A stretch of 64,000 nucleotides of DNA from contig NZ_JBHSBU010000001.1 in assembly GCF_042650885.1 (NCBI RefSeq), forward strand, positions 2,914,001 through 2,978,000, written 5' to 3'. The translations under genes were made by a program, and so were the position numbers. A model generated the notes under the pieces. The model was not told where the DNA came from and made no database searches. It saw nothing but the letters and a program-made list of their open reading frames with translations. This DNA comes from Chitinimonas_A lacunae. Lineage in GTDB: Bacteria > Pseudomonadota > Gammaproteobacteria > Burkholderiales > Chitinimonadaceae. Every line of letters starts with the position of its first letter. Positions within the stretch are counted from its first letter, which is position 1. Below are positions 1 to 7,605 of this stretch, in pieces.

Positions 1-61
1 GCAGTGGGGGAAAGCGGAGAGGGAATTTTTGGAAAAATTTTTATTTATTTCTGTATTCTGC

Positions 62-94
62 TCTACACCTTGCAGAGGTTTTGCAGATTAATTT
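62..94 (-). repeat. AT-rich dispersed intergenic repeat, CTGCAAAAC subtype
   Basis: Directly after the DUF2069 stop codon, the minus strand reads TTAATCTGCAAAACCTCT followed by GCAAGG. Nearly the same string occurs on the plus strand at about 36784-36807 and, less exactly, at about 46007-46031. The rest of positions 1-61 is AT-rich with no gene and no clear terminator. I group it with the other GCAAG-containing intergenic sequences in this window. Its function is unknown. Confidence 0.4.
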
Positions 95-448
95 CTATCG
101 AGCAACACCACGGCTGAATCTGGCGTAGACCACCACACAGCTGAACACCACCACGCTCAAGGCGATCTCGACACCGGCCAGATACTGGCTGGCGCCGCGC
201 TCGGACCAGGCGCGCATCACACCTTCGGTAAACCAGGCGAGGACGAACATGCTGGTCCATTGATAGGTGTAGCGATGACCACGGACCAGCCCAGGCAGCG
301 GGCACAGCAAAGGCAGCGCCTTGAGCGCCAGCCACGAGCCGCCCGGGTGCAGCGGGGCGAGCCACAATTCCCAGGCCAGACACAGACTGAACAGCGCCAG
401 CATGCCCGCCACCGCGCCATTGCGCGACCAACGCAGCATCGGGTTCAT
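95..448 (-). CDS. DUF2069 family inner-membrane protein
   Basis: A 117-residue integral membrane protein of the DUF2069 family, whose function is not known. Hydrophobic stretches at roughly residues 13-30, 38-54, 63-80 and 90-110 suggest about four membrane helices, and the length is normal for the family. Its ATG overlaps the wrbA stop codon by four bases (ATGA), so the two are probably translated together. The family assignment rests on the short four-helix pattern and on the wrbA pairing, which is familiar in Betaproteobacteria. Confidence 0.75.
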   Translation of the reverse strand: MNPMLRWSRNGAVAGMLALFSLCLAWELWLAPLHPGGSWLALKALPLLCPLPGLVRGHRYTYQWTSMFVLAWFTEGVMRAWSERGASQYLAGVEIALSVVVFSCVVVYARFSRGVAR

Positions 449-1044
449 AAAGGCTGCACCAATTTAAGCGCCGTCTCGGCCAGACGTCGGCCCAACGCGA
501 TCGCCAGCAGCCGTTCATGCTCGTCGATGGCGCGTCGGCCATCCTTGCCCGAGACATGACTGGCGCCATAAGGCGTGCCGCCGCCCGCCGTCTCGCTCAG
601 CGCCGCCTCGCTATAAGGCAGGCCGACCAGCACCATGCCGTGGTGCAGCAAGGGCAGCATCATGCTCAACAGGGTGGTCTCGTTGCCGCCGTGCTGGCTG
701 GCGGTGCTGGTAAACACCGCAGCGGGCCGGCCGACCAGCGTGCCGGCCAGCCAGTCGGACGAGGTGGTATCGATGAAATACTTGAGCGGTGCCGCCATAT
801 TGCCAAAGCGGGTCGGACTGCCCAGCGCCAGGCCCACGCATTCCTCAAGGTCCGCCCGTTCGACATAGGGCGCGCCGTCATCGGGAATGCTGGCCGCGGT
901 GGCTGCACAGATCGGCGAGACGGGCGGCACGGTACGCACCCGGGCGGTGGCGCCCGGCACCATCTCGATGCCGCGCGCAATCAACTGCGCCAACTGGCGC
1001 GTTGCGCCGTGGCGGCTGTAATAAAGGACAAGGATGTCGGCCAT
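445..1044 (-). CDS. wrbA: WrbA-like NAD(P)H:quinone oxidoreductase
   Basis: A flavodoxin-like FMN protein of about 199 residues, expected to reduce quinones with NAD(P)H in the cytoplasm. The N-terminus ILVLYYSRHGATRQLA is the FMN phosphate-binding loop. GSPTRFGNMAAPLKYF and STASQHGGNETTLL are the WrbA signatures around the flavin. The ATG at 1044 is chosen because the flavodoxin fold begins immediately after it; upstream in-frame codons add only low-complexity residues and run into the divergent yihY region. It overlaps the DUF2069 start by four bases. YihY starts 61 bp away on the other strand, so the two promoters must share that gap. Confidence 0.92.
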   Translation of the reverse strand: MADILVLYYSRHGATRQLAQLIARGIEMVPGATARVRTVPPVSPICAATAASIPDDGAPYVERADLEECVGLALGSPTRFGNMAAPLKYFIDTTSSDWLAGTLVGRPAAVFTSTASQHGGNETTLLSMMLPLLHHGMVLVGLPYSEAALSETAGGGTPYGASHVSGKDGRRAIDEHERLLAIALGRRLAETALKLVQPL

Positions 1045-1105
1045 GGCAGGGTCAGTGGCTAAGGGTGGGGTATTATAGGGCTTTGCCCCGCCGACCGACC
1101 GCCGG

Positions 1106-2407
1106 ATGAAAAACCTGTCGTCCTTCCGCAGCGCCTTGCAGCGCCATCCCATACCGGCACCGCTTGAATTCCTCCAATTCATCCTGCGACGCGTGCGCGA
1201 AGACCGCTGCATGGAAGCGGCCGGCAGCCTGACCTTCACCACCTTGCTCGCCCTGGTGCCGTTTTTCACCATTGCCCTGATGGTGGCCTCGGCTTTCCCG
1301 ATGTTCGACGAGGTATCGACCCGCTTCAAAACCTTCCTGCTGACCAATCTGGTGCCTGAATCGGCCGGCCGCATCATTACCGTCTATATGCGCCAGTTCA
1401 CCGACAATGCCGACCGGCTGACCTTGGTCGGCATGCTGTCGCTGGCCGGCACGGCGCTGGCCATGATGTTCACCATCGACAAGGCGTTCAACCGCATCTG
1501 GCGGGTGCGGCGCAGCCGGCCGATGGTGGTCAAGACCCTGATCTACTGGGCGGTGCTGACGCTCGGTCCGCTGCTGCTCGGCATCAGCCTGACCCTGACC
1601 TCGTGGCTCGCCAGCAAGAGCGGCGCAGGCGGCAGTGGGGTGGCGCTGCTGCTGAGCGGCAGCTCGTTTCTGCTGTCGGTCTGCGGCTTTGCCCTGCTCT
1701 ACCGGGTGGTGCCCAACTGCCCGGTACCGGCGCGCCATGCCCTGGCCTCGGCGCTGTTCACTGCGCTGGCCTTTGAATTGATGAAGAAGCTGTTTGGCTG
1801 GTATGTGCAGCAGTTCGGCACCTTCAAGCTGATCTATGGCGCCTTTGCCAGCGTGCCGATTTTCCTGATCTGGCTGTATATCGCCTGGGTGATCGTGCTG
1901 TGCGGTGCCGTGCTTTCGGCCACCCTGTCCTACTGGCGCGGCCAGGCCTGGCGCCGGCGGCCCCATCCGGAGCGCCGGCTCAACGATGCGTTGCGGCTGC
2001 TGCTGCTGCTCGATATTGCCCACCAGCGCGGCGAAACCCATAGCCTTGGCCGTCTGCGCCGTACCCTGGGCGCCGGGCAGGATGAAATGCACGAGCTGCT
2101 GGAGCGGCTGGCCGATCGCGGCTGGGTCCAGGCCACCCGTAACGGACGCTGGGTGCTCAGCACGGCGCTGTCGGCCATCCGCGCCAAGGATGTCTATCAT
2201 CTGCTGGTCGATCGCCAGGCGGCCCCGGCCCATAGCCACGACAGTGTGCAGACCCTGATCGAAGGTGCCTTTGCCCGGCTCGACAGCGAACTCGACCTCA
2301 GCCTCGCCGAGATTGCCGCCCGCAGCCGCAGCGGGCAGGACGAGCCTCCGCCGGCGCTGCTGCAGCCGCCTGTGGCCGAACCGGCGGCCCCGGCACAAAT
2401 TAAATAA
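1106..2407 (+). CDS. yihY: YihY/BrkB-type inner-membrane protein with C-terminal winged-helix-like region
   Basis: A 433-residue polytopic membrane protein of the YihY (formerly 'RNase BN') family; the true function is not established. The family core runs from about residue 30 to 285: the opening AAGSLTFTTLLALVPFFTI, the central IDKAFNRIWRVRR loop, and the late helix PIFLIWLYIAWVIVLCGA are typical. Residues 290-400 are soluble and resemble a small winged helix, as in the longer proteobacterial members. The tail is Pro/Ala-rich and ends at Ile-Lys, right where an AT-rich intergenic repeat starts. It is divergent from wrbA. Confidence 0.85.
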   Translation: MKNLSSFRSALQRHPIPAPLEFLQFILRRVREDRCMEAAGSLTFTTLLALVPFFTIALMVASAFPMFDEVSTRFKTFLLTNLVPESAGRIITVYMRQFTDNADRLTLVGMLSLAGTALAMMFTIDKAFNRIWRVRRSRPMVVKTLIYWAVLTLGPLLLGISLTLTSWLASKSGAGGSGVALLLSGSSFLLSVCGFALLYRVVPNCPVPARHALASALFTALAFELMKKLFGWYVQQFGTFKLIYGAFASVPIFLIWLYIAWVIVLCGAVLSATLSYWRGQAWRRRPHPERRLNDALRLLLLLDIAHQRGETHSLGRLRRTLGAGQDEMHELLERLADRGWVQATRNGRWVLSTALSAIRAKDVYHLLVDRQAAPAHSHDSVQTLIEGAFARLDSELDLSLAEIAARSRSGQDEPPPALLQPPVAEPAAPAQIK

Positions 2408-2440
2408 ATAATGAAAATGACGCGCAAGACATGGCGCGCC
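2395..2440 (+). repeat. AT-rich dispersed intergenic repeat, GCAAGA subtype
   Basis: The yihY stop codon lies in AAATTAAATAAATAATG, followed by GAAAATGACGCGCAAGACATGG. The GIY-YIG gene at 57.2 kb ends the same way on its own strand: AAATTAAATAAA, a short gap, then CATCGCAAGACATCATG. Related copies are at 10.6, 38.9, 45.4, 57.2 and 58.0 kb. Here the element runs in the sense direction of the gene that ends in it, and its 3' part contains the palindrome ATGGCGCGCCAT. Confidence 0.45.
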
Positions 2441-2469
2441 ATAGAAAAGAAATCTCAATAAACGAGAAA

Positions 2470-4065
2470 TCAGGCTGGAGTGAACTCGAACAGATCGTAG
2501 CCGATCGACTGTTCGATCAGCTTGGTGGCCCTGACCCGCAATTCGCCATCGAACACGAAAACCGACAGCTCGCGCAGAGGCGAGAACGTGCCGCGTGCCG
2601 CCAGAATCATTGCCGGCTGCTGAATCGGCTGCACCTCGGGCAGCAGCAGCGCCGACTGGTAAAGCGAGCTGGGCGGCCCCAGCACCGGGCGCAGCATGGC
2701 CGGATCGGCACGCGGCGCCAGCACCTGCACCCCCATCTCGATCGCTTCGCCCTCGTCCACCGTCTGCATCCAGCGCACACAGGCCACCAGCCAGCCCTCG
2801 CCGCCCTGCGACAGCAGACCGACCACATCGCCGACCCGGTAGACACAATGCTGCGGAATCGGCGCCAGCCGTACCGCAAAGCCACCGGGACTCTCGTTGA
2901 GCACCAGCCACTGATCGGGACTGCCCATCGCCGGTCCGCTGACCGCCTGGGGCGAAGGCGTGTCGTTGCTGTCGCTGACTTCGATGCCCGATGGGGCGTC
3001 GATCAGCACCGGCTGCGTCTGCGGCTTCATGCCGTTGAAGCAGAAAGCGGTCATCCGCAGCCCGCCGGCGATCTCGACCTGGCTATTGGCGCGGATGCGC
3101 TGGAAGACCCGCTTGGGCGCAATGCTCCACTGCCTGGTGACCCGGCGCAGTAGATCGAGCCAAGCCAGTGCCTTGGCCTTGTCGGGCGCAGTCGGGGCTT
3201 TCTGCTCGACCGCTTGCAAGGCCTTGTGCAGCAGCTTGGCCATTTCGATGGTGTCGAGCAGGATGGCATTGGAAGGCTGCACATCGACCGGCCGCTGGCC
3301 CAGAAAGACCGGCGGCGTGTCGCTGTCGAGCCGGATCAGGAAGAAACCGGCCGGACTCGGCGTCGCCGTCAGCGGCTGGAACTGGGCAGCGCTGCCGTAG
3401 TTGCGGATCAGATCCTGGATCTTGTCGAGTTCGGCTGGGTGATAACGATAGGGGTCGGCCAGCGCCATCAGCAGCATCTGCTTGTAGAGGCCGCCGATGG
3501 TCTGCATCGGATTCTGCGCCTGGGCCGGCGCATCGATCATCTTGTGCTGGATGGCATAGCGAAACAGGGTATGGGCTTCGAGCCAGACCCCGGCCGGAAT
3601 CTGGGCGTAGCTCTTGCAGCAGACCCAGACCAGCTTCTGATAGGTGCACATCAGACGCTGCGCCAGCTCAGGGATATGTTTATTGCCGAGGCTGAAACGC
3701 ACATTGGCCCGCTCGGTCAGCACCAGCTTGTAGCCGTTGGCCAGTTCGAGCTGAAGATTGCGTGCCAGCGTGGCGGCCTGCTTGGTCTTGTCCTTGACCG
3801 GCACGGCGGCCGAGGTATAGGCAGCTTCGAGCGGCGCATCGAGCATATCGATGCTGACCTGGTAGTGTTCGAGCAGCCGCAGGCGCTCGTCGTCGGGCAG
3901 CCGCACCCGATTGAGCGAGGTCAGCGCATCGAAGATGGCGCGGGACGTCTCATGAAGATTGGCGTGCGGCAGCGAGACCAGCCACGCTTTGAGCGCCTTG
4001 GGATTGGTTTCGACCACCAGATTGCGGTTGGTCACAGGTTGCGGCACAGCGAGCGCGAGCGACAT
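2470..4065 (-). CDS. Conserved protein of unknown function with degenerate PilZ-like C-terminus
   Basis: A soluble 531-residue protein with no signal peptide or membrane helix. The first ~330 residues look mostly helical and match no domain I recognise. Near residue 390 the segment LNESPGGFAVRL fits the PilZ [DN]-x-S-x-x-G signature, and RVGDVVGLL...WLVACVRWMQ then follows as in PilZ barrels. The arginine-rich RxxxR half of the c-di-GMP site is not visible upstream, so c-di-GMP binding is uncertain. Similar proteins exist in other Betaproteobacteria as hypothetical proteins. It is a single gene on its strand, 52 bp upstream of bioA's 3' end. Confidence 0.6.
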   Translation of the reverse strand: MSLALAVPQPVTNRNLVVETNPKALKAWLVSLPHANLHETSRAIFDALTSLNRVRLPDDERLRLLEHYQVSIDMLDAPLEAAYTSAAVPVKDKTKQAATLARNLQLELANGYKLVLTERANVRFSLGNKHIPELAQRLMCTYQKLVWVCCKSYAQIPAGVWLEAHTLFRYAIQHKMIDAPAQAQNPMQTIGGLYKQMLLMALADPYRYHPAELDKIQDLIRNYGSAAQFQPLTATPSPAGFFLIRLDSDTPPVFLGQRPVDVQPSNAILLDTIEMAKLLHKALQAVEQKAPTAPDKAKALAWLDLLRRVTRQWSIAPKRVFQRIRANSQVEIAGGLRMTAFCFNGMKPQTQPVLIDAPSGIEVSDSNDTPSPQAVSGPAMGSPDQWLVLNESPGGFAVRLAPIPQHCVYRVGDVVGLLSQGGEGWLVACVRWMQTVDEGEAIEMGVQVLAPRADPAMLRPVLGPPSSLYQSALLLPEVQPIQQPAMILAARGTFSPLRELSVFVFDGELRVRATKLIEQSIGYDLFEFTPA

Positions 4066-4117
4066 GGCTAGCCCAAACAGGTCGGTACAACTGTTTTATA
4101 AAGGGATTGCGCCGGTT

Positions 4118-5428
4118 TCACCAGTCAGCGGCGTCGAGCAGATCGGCCATGGTGGCGAAGCTCCAGCGCAGTTCCTCGACACTGATCACATAAGGCGGCA
4201 TCAGGTAGACCGTATTGCCGACCGGCCGCAGCAGCAGTTCCCGCTCCAGCGCCGCCGCGAAGAAACGGCTGGCGAAACCCGGCTGCGCTCCCACCACATC
4301 GAAGGCCCAGATCATCCCGCAATGGCGGGCATGCGCCACCCGGGGATGGGCCGCCAGCCGGGCGAAATCGTCCGCCACCGCCGCGGCCTTGGCCTGGTTG
4401 TCGGCCAGCACATCGAGTTCATCGAAGATCGCCAGCACTTCCAGCGCCGCCCGGCACGCCAGCGCATTGCCGGTATAGGAATGCGAATGGAGGAAGCCAC
4501 GGCTTACCTCGTCATCGTAGAAGGCGGCATAGATCTCGTCGCGGCTCAATACCACCGACAGCGGCAGATAACCGCCCGTGATGCCCTTGGAGAGACAGAG
4601 GAAATCCGGCCGGATCGCCGCCTGCTCACAGGCAAACAGGCTGCCGGTACGGCCAAAGCCCACGGCGATCTCATCGGCGATCAGATGGATCTGGTAACGG
4701 TCGCACAGCTCGCGCAGCCGGCTCAGATAGACCGGGTCGTACATGGCCATCCCGGCCGCGCCCTGCACCAGCGGCTCGACGATCACCGCAGCGATCTGCT
4801 CGCTGCGCTCGGCAAATAGCTGCTCGGCTTCGGCAGCCATCCTCAGCGCATAGTCGTGGCCCGATTCACCGGGTGCCGCCAGCCGGCGATCGGGCGAGCC
4901 GATCCGGTGCGAGGGGCGCAGCAGCTCGGCGTAGGTCTCGCGAAACAGCGGTACATCGGTCACCGACAATGCCCCCAGCGTCTCGCCGTGGTAGCTCTGC
5001 GCCAGACTGACGAACTGGTTCTTGCCGGGACGGCCGCTGTTGCGCCAGTAGTGGAAGGACATCTTGAGCGCGATCTCGGTGGCGGAGGCGCCGTCCGAGC
5101 CGTAGAAAGCGTGGCCAAGCCCGCTCAGCGCGGCCAGCTGCTCCGACAGCTCGACCACCGGCCGCTGGGTGAAGCCGGCCAGGATCACATGCTCAAGCTG
5201 CTGCAACTGATCGGTGATGGCGCCGTTGAGTCGCGGGTGGCAGTGGCCGAACAGATTGACCCACCAGGAACTGACGCCGTCGAGATAACGGCGACCGTCG
5301 AAATCATACAGCCAGACTCCCTGTCCCCGTTCGATCGGGACAATCGGCAGGGTTTCATGGCGCTTCATCTGGGTGCAGGGATGCCATACCGCGCGCCGTG
5401 AGCGCGCCAGCCAGTCTTGATTGCTCAT
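4118..5428 (-). CDS. bioA: Adenosylmethionine--8-amino-7-oxononanoate aminotransferase
   Basis: A PLP enzyme of biotin synthesis: it transfers the amino group of S-adenosylmethionine to 8-amino-7-oxononanoate (KAPA), giving diaminopelargonate. At 436 residues the length is normal. BioA signatures are WHPCTQM near the N-terminus, DGVSSWWVNLFGHCHP, GSDGASATEIALKM, the ADEIAVGFGRTG aspartate that contacts PLP nitrogen, and LSKGITGG with the Schiff-base lysine. No other bio genes are nearby, so the rest of the pathway is encoded elsewhere. It lies 66 bp after the LuxR-type regulator on the same strand and might be co-transcribed with it. Confidence 0.95.
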   Translation of the reverse strand: MSNQDWLARSRRAVWHPCTQMKRHETLPIVPIERGQGVWLYDFDGRRYLDGVSSWWVNLFGHCHPRLNGAITDQLQQLEHVILAGFTQRPVVELSEQLAALSGLGHAFYGSDGASATEIALKMSFHYWRNSGRPGKNQFVSLAQSYHGETLGALSVTDVPLFRETYAELLRPSHRIGSPDRRLAAPGESGHDYALRMAAEAEQLFAERSEQIAAVIVEPLVQGAAGMAMYDPVYLSRLRELCDRYQIHLIADEIAVGFGRTGSLFACEQAAIRPDFLCLSKGITGGYLPLSVVLSRDEIYAAFYDDEVSRGFLHSHSYTGNALACRAALEVLAIFDELDVLADNQAKAAAVADDFARLAAHPRVAHARHCGMIWAFDVVGAQPGFASRFFAAALERELLLRPVGNTVYLMPPYVISVEELRWSFATMADLLDAADW

Positions 5429-5494
5429 GCATTTTCCGCGGGATCGATCAGGCCATCATGATGGACCGGCCGGCCGCCCTGCGCCAGCCCGACG

Positions 5495-6595
5495 CTATAG
5501 CGGCCGCTGAGTCAGCGCCAACAGGCGCGCGAGCTCGGCCTGGCGCCGCGTGCCGGTCTTGCCGAACAGCGCCCGCAACTGGGTGCGGATGGTGGCCAGA
5601 CTCACCCCCAACAGCTCGGCACATTCGACCGGGGAATGATCGTGAGCCAGCACGCCGGCCAGCCGCGTCTCGGCCGGGGTGAGGCCATAGAGCATCTGTA
5701 ACCAGTTCGGATCAGGATCGATGGCCGCCCCCGGATCATCGATCAGCACCAAGGCCACCGGCTGGCTCAGGCTGGTGCGCCACGGCGATTCCGGGGCCAG
5801 CGGCAGGATGCTCAAGCGCAGCGAACAACCTGGTACGGCCAGCGTGCCGCCACGCGGTCGCACCGCGGTTGCGGCACTCAGCAGTTGCAACAGCCGGCTG
5901 GCCGCACCGCTATCGTGCGGCACCAGCCGCTGCTGGTGGCAATGCAAGGTCGTTTCCTGCTGGAACAGCCGCTCGGCGGCCGCGTTGGCGGCAGCGATCC
6001 GGCCATCGACTTCGAGCAGCAGCACGGCCGTGGCCAGGCTGTCGAGCGCCGCCCAACCAAGCCCGGCGCGCAATTGCAGCGCCCGCGCCCGGGCACCCAG
6101 CCGCGACGCCCGTTGCATATGGGGAAACAGCTGCGTCAGCCACTCCTTGGTGCCGGGGTCGAAATCGGGCTGGTCGAGCAGGCGCACGCAACTCAGGTAG
6201 TAATCGACCCCGTCGACCGCGTCGATCTTGACCGCCAGCACATGGCCCAGCCGGTGCGGCCGCATAAAGTCGCGGTAGAAGGGATCGTTAGCGAGTGTCC
6301 CGCCCAATTCCTGACTGTCGTGATACCAGCGGCCGGGTGCCCAGGCACCGAGCCGGGGGCGACTTGGGTCGAGACGGTAGAAATAGCGGTTGTAATCGGC
6401 CGCCGCGCCGCTGTCGTCGCCGACTGCGCTCAGCACCTGCCCGCCTTCCTCACTGCGGTTCCAGGCCAGCGCCGCGACCCGGGGGCTGCTACAGGCATTG
6501 GCCAGCGCCGCCATGGCATTGTGGTATTGAGCGCTGTCGAGGGCGCCCTCATAGAAAAGGGCCACGATCTCGTCATGGTTGGCCGAGCGTTGCAT
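5495..6595 (-). CDS. LuxR-family transcriptional regulator with N-terminal sensor-like region
   Basis: A 366-residue DNA-binding regulator. The last ~60 residues form a LuxR/GerE helix-turn-helix: YGLTPAETRLAGVLAHDHSP, then ECAELLGVSLATIRTQL. Residues 185-260 look PAS-like (LLLEVDGRIAAANAAAERLF). The first ~180 resemble the N-terminal part of other PAS-LuxR regulators; no acyl-homoserine-lactone domain is visible. The ATG at 6595 is chosen because an AGGAGG Shine-Dalgarno sequence lies at ideal spacing; an upstream in-frame ATG lacks one. A possible small gene is divergently oriented 187 bp away. The ligand and targets cannot be inferred. Confidence 0.85.
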   Translation of the reverse strand: MQRSANHDEIVALFYEGALDSAQYHNAMAALANACSSPRVAALAWNRSEEGGQVLSAVGDDSGAAADYNRYFYRLDPSRPRLGAWAPGRWYHDSQELGGTLANDPFYRDFMRPHRLGHVLAVKIDAVDGVDYYLSCVRLLDQPDFDPGTKEWLTQLFPHMQRASRLGARARALQLRAGLGWAALDSLATAVLLLEVDGRIAAANAAAERLFQQETTLHCHQQRLVPHDSGAASRLLQLLSAATAVRPRGGTLAVPGCSLRLSILPLAPESPWRTSLSQPVALVLIDDPGAAIDPDPNWLQMLYGLTPAETRLAGVLAHDHSPVECAELLGVSLATIRTQLRALFGKTGTRRQAELARLLALTQRPL

Positions 6596-6782
6596 AGCAT
6601 TTCCTCCTGACTGCCGCGCGTCGGTCACTTGGCCGCACGCTGGATTGCATTTCATCGATTTGGACGATGCCAGCCGCGCCAGCGCCCGCTAGTCTGCGGC
6701 GGGCAATGGCTGGGCGTCGCCTTCCACAGATATAGGAATAAATCGGCAGCAAGCGAAACGTCCGACGCATCGAGGAGGAGTC

Positions 6783-6953
6783 ATGCAATCCCCACGCAAC
6801 GGTAAGGCGGGCCGCCAGCTGCGGCTCGATCCCCCGATCAGCCGTCCGGTCCCGCGGCCGGCGGGCCATCACAACGGCCCCGACCGTCATGGCCCGGGAC
6901 AGCGTCCCTGGCACCGGCCGGCCGCCGCGGACCCGGTCGCCATGCCGACTTAG
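6783..6953 (+). CDS. Possible small protein, 56 residues, Pro/Arg/Gly/His-rich
   Basis: A 57-codon frame starts at an ATG preceded by GAGGAGGAG, one of the strongest Shine-Dalgarno sequences in the window, though only 2-5 bases away. The product starts MQSPRNGKAGRQLRLDPP, is very basic and rich in Pro, Arg, Gly and His, and has no membrane segment or cysteine. It is divergent from the LuxR-type regulator. Base composition matches the GC-rich background, so an accidental frame is possible; the ribosome site is the main argument for a real gene. Confidence 0.35.
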   Translation: MQSPRNGKAGRQLRLDPPISRPVPRPAGHHNGPDRHGPGQRPWHRPAAADPVAMPT

Positions 6954-7140
6954 AGAGGCGCGCGAAAAAGGCAGAATTGCTCCCTTCTTTTTTCCAGACC
7001 TTAACTGGTCAGGAACCGTTTTTTCCTTTTCTGATCTATCGGGCCGAGGTTCGCACTCGGGGCCGCTTGAGGCGACACAGCGGGAAGCAGGCTGTTATAC
7101 GGCAGCGCAGGGCATCGGCGAAAAACTTGCCGACCCGCCC
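6954..7140 (+). other. Non-coding region upstream of groES
   Basis: This stretch separates the possible small gene from the groES promoter. It contains T-rich runs (TTCTTTTTTCC, CGTTTTTTCC) around the short inverted repeat GACCTTAACTGGTC, which may end transcription from upstream. I see no coding sequence in it. Confidence 0.35.
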
Positions 7141-7170
7141 CTTGAAAACCTTACAGACGGTCCCTATTAT
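7141..7170 (+). promoter_or_regulatory. groESL promoter: overlapping heat-shock and vegetative promoters
   Basis: CTTGAAA at 7141-7147, then 14 bases, then CCCTATTA at 7162-7169 resembles the heat-shock sigma-32 consensus (CTTGAAA, 11-16 bases, CCCCATNT). The same DNA gives a good vegetative promoter: TTGAAA at 7142-7147, 17 bases, TATTAT at 7165-7170. The CIRCE operator starts at the last base of the -10 box, so repressor binding would block the start site. Confidence 0.8.
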
Positions 7171-7196
7171 TAGCACTCGTTAGCGACGAGTGCTAA
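7170..7196 (+). promoter_or_regulatory. CIRCE operator (HrcA-binding site)
   Basis: TTAGCACTC, nine bases, GAGTGCTAA: a perfect match to the CIRCE inverted repeat bound by the heat-shock repressor HrcA. It lies over the transcription start, about 70 bp before groES. Together with the sigma-32-type promoter it predicts dual control of groESL. No hrcA gene is in this window. Confidence 0.95.
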
Positions 7197-7265
7197 CAGT
7201 TGACTTCAAGTGATTGAATATTCACTGCTTGCATTCCGAACCGTCCCTATTAGGAGAGTCAATCC

Positions 7266-7556
7266 ATGAAAATCCGTCCCCTGCACGATCGCGTGGTGAT
7301 CAAGCGCGTCGAAGCCGAAGAAAAAACCGCCTCTGGCATCGTCCTGCCCGGCAACGCCGCCGAAAAGCCGGACATGGGTGAAGTGGTCGCCATCGGCCAG
7401 GGCAAGGTGCTGGAAAACGGCTCGGTCCGAGCCCTGCAACTCAAGGTGGGTGACAAGGTCATCTTCGGCAAGTATTCCGGCCAGACCGTCAAGGTCAACA
7501 ACGAAGAACTGCTTGTAATGCGCGAAGAAGACATCATGGGTGTGGTTGAGGCCTAA
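7266..7556 (+). CDS. groES: Co-chaperonin GroES
   Basis: The heptameric lid of the GroEL folding chamber, cytoplasmic. 96 residues, the standard length, starting MKIRPLHDRVVIKRVEAEEK. The mobile loop that contacts GroEL (EKTASGIVLPGNAAEK) and the roof region are intact. AGGAGAG lies upstream of the ATG. It is the first gene of the groES-groEL operon, with 49 bp to groEL, controlled by the CIRCE/sigma-32 region. Confidence 0.99.
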   Translation: MKIRPLHDRVVIKRVEAEEKTASGIVLPGNAAEKPDMGEVVAIGQGKVLENGSVRALQLKVGDKVIFGKYSGQTVKVNNEELLVMREEDIMGVVEA

Positions 7557-7605
7557 GCCTCCCCCCGGTCTTTTTGCGACACCCCAACGAATTCGGAGAA
7601 TCAAC

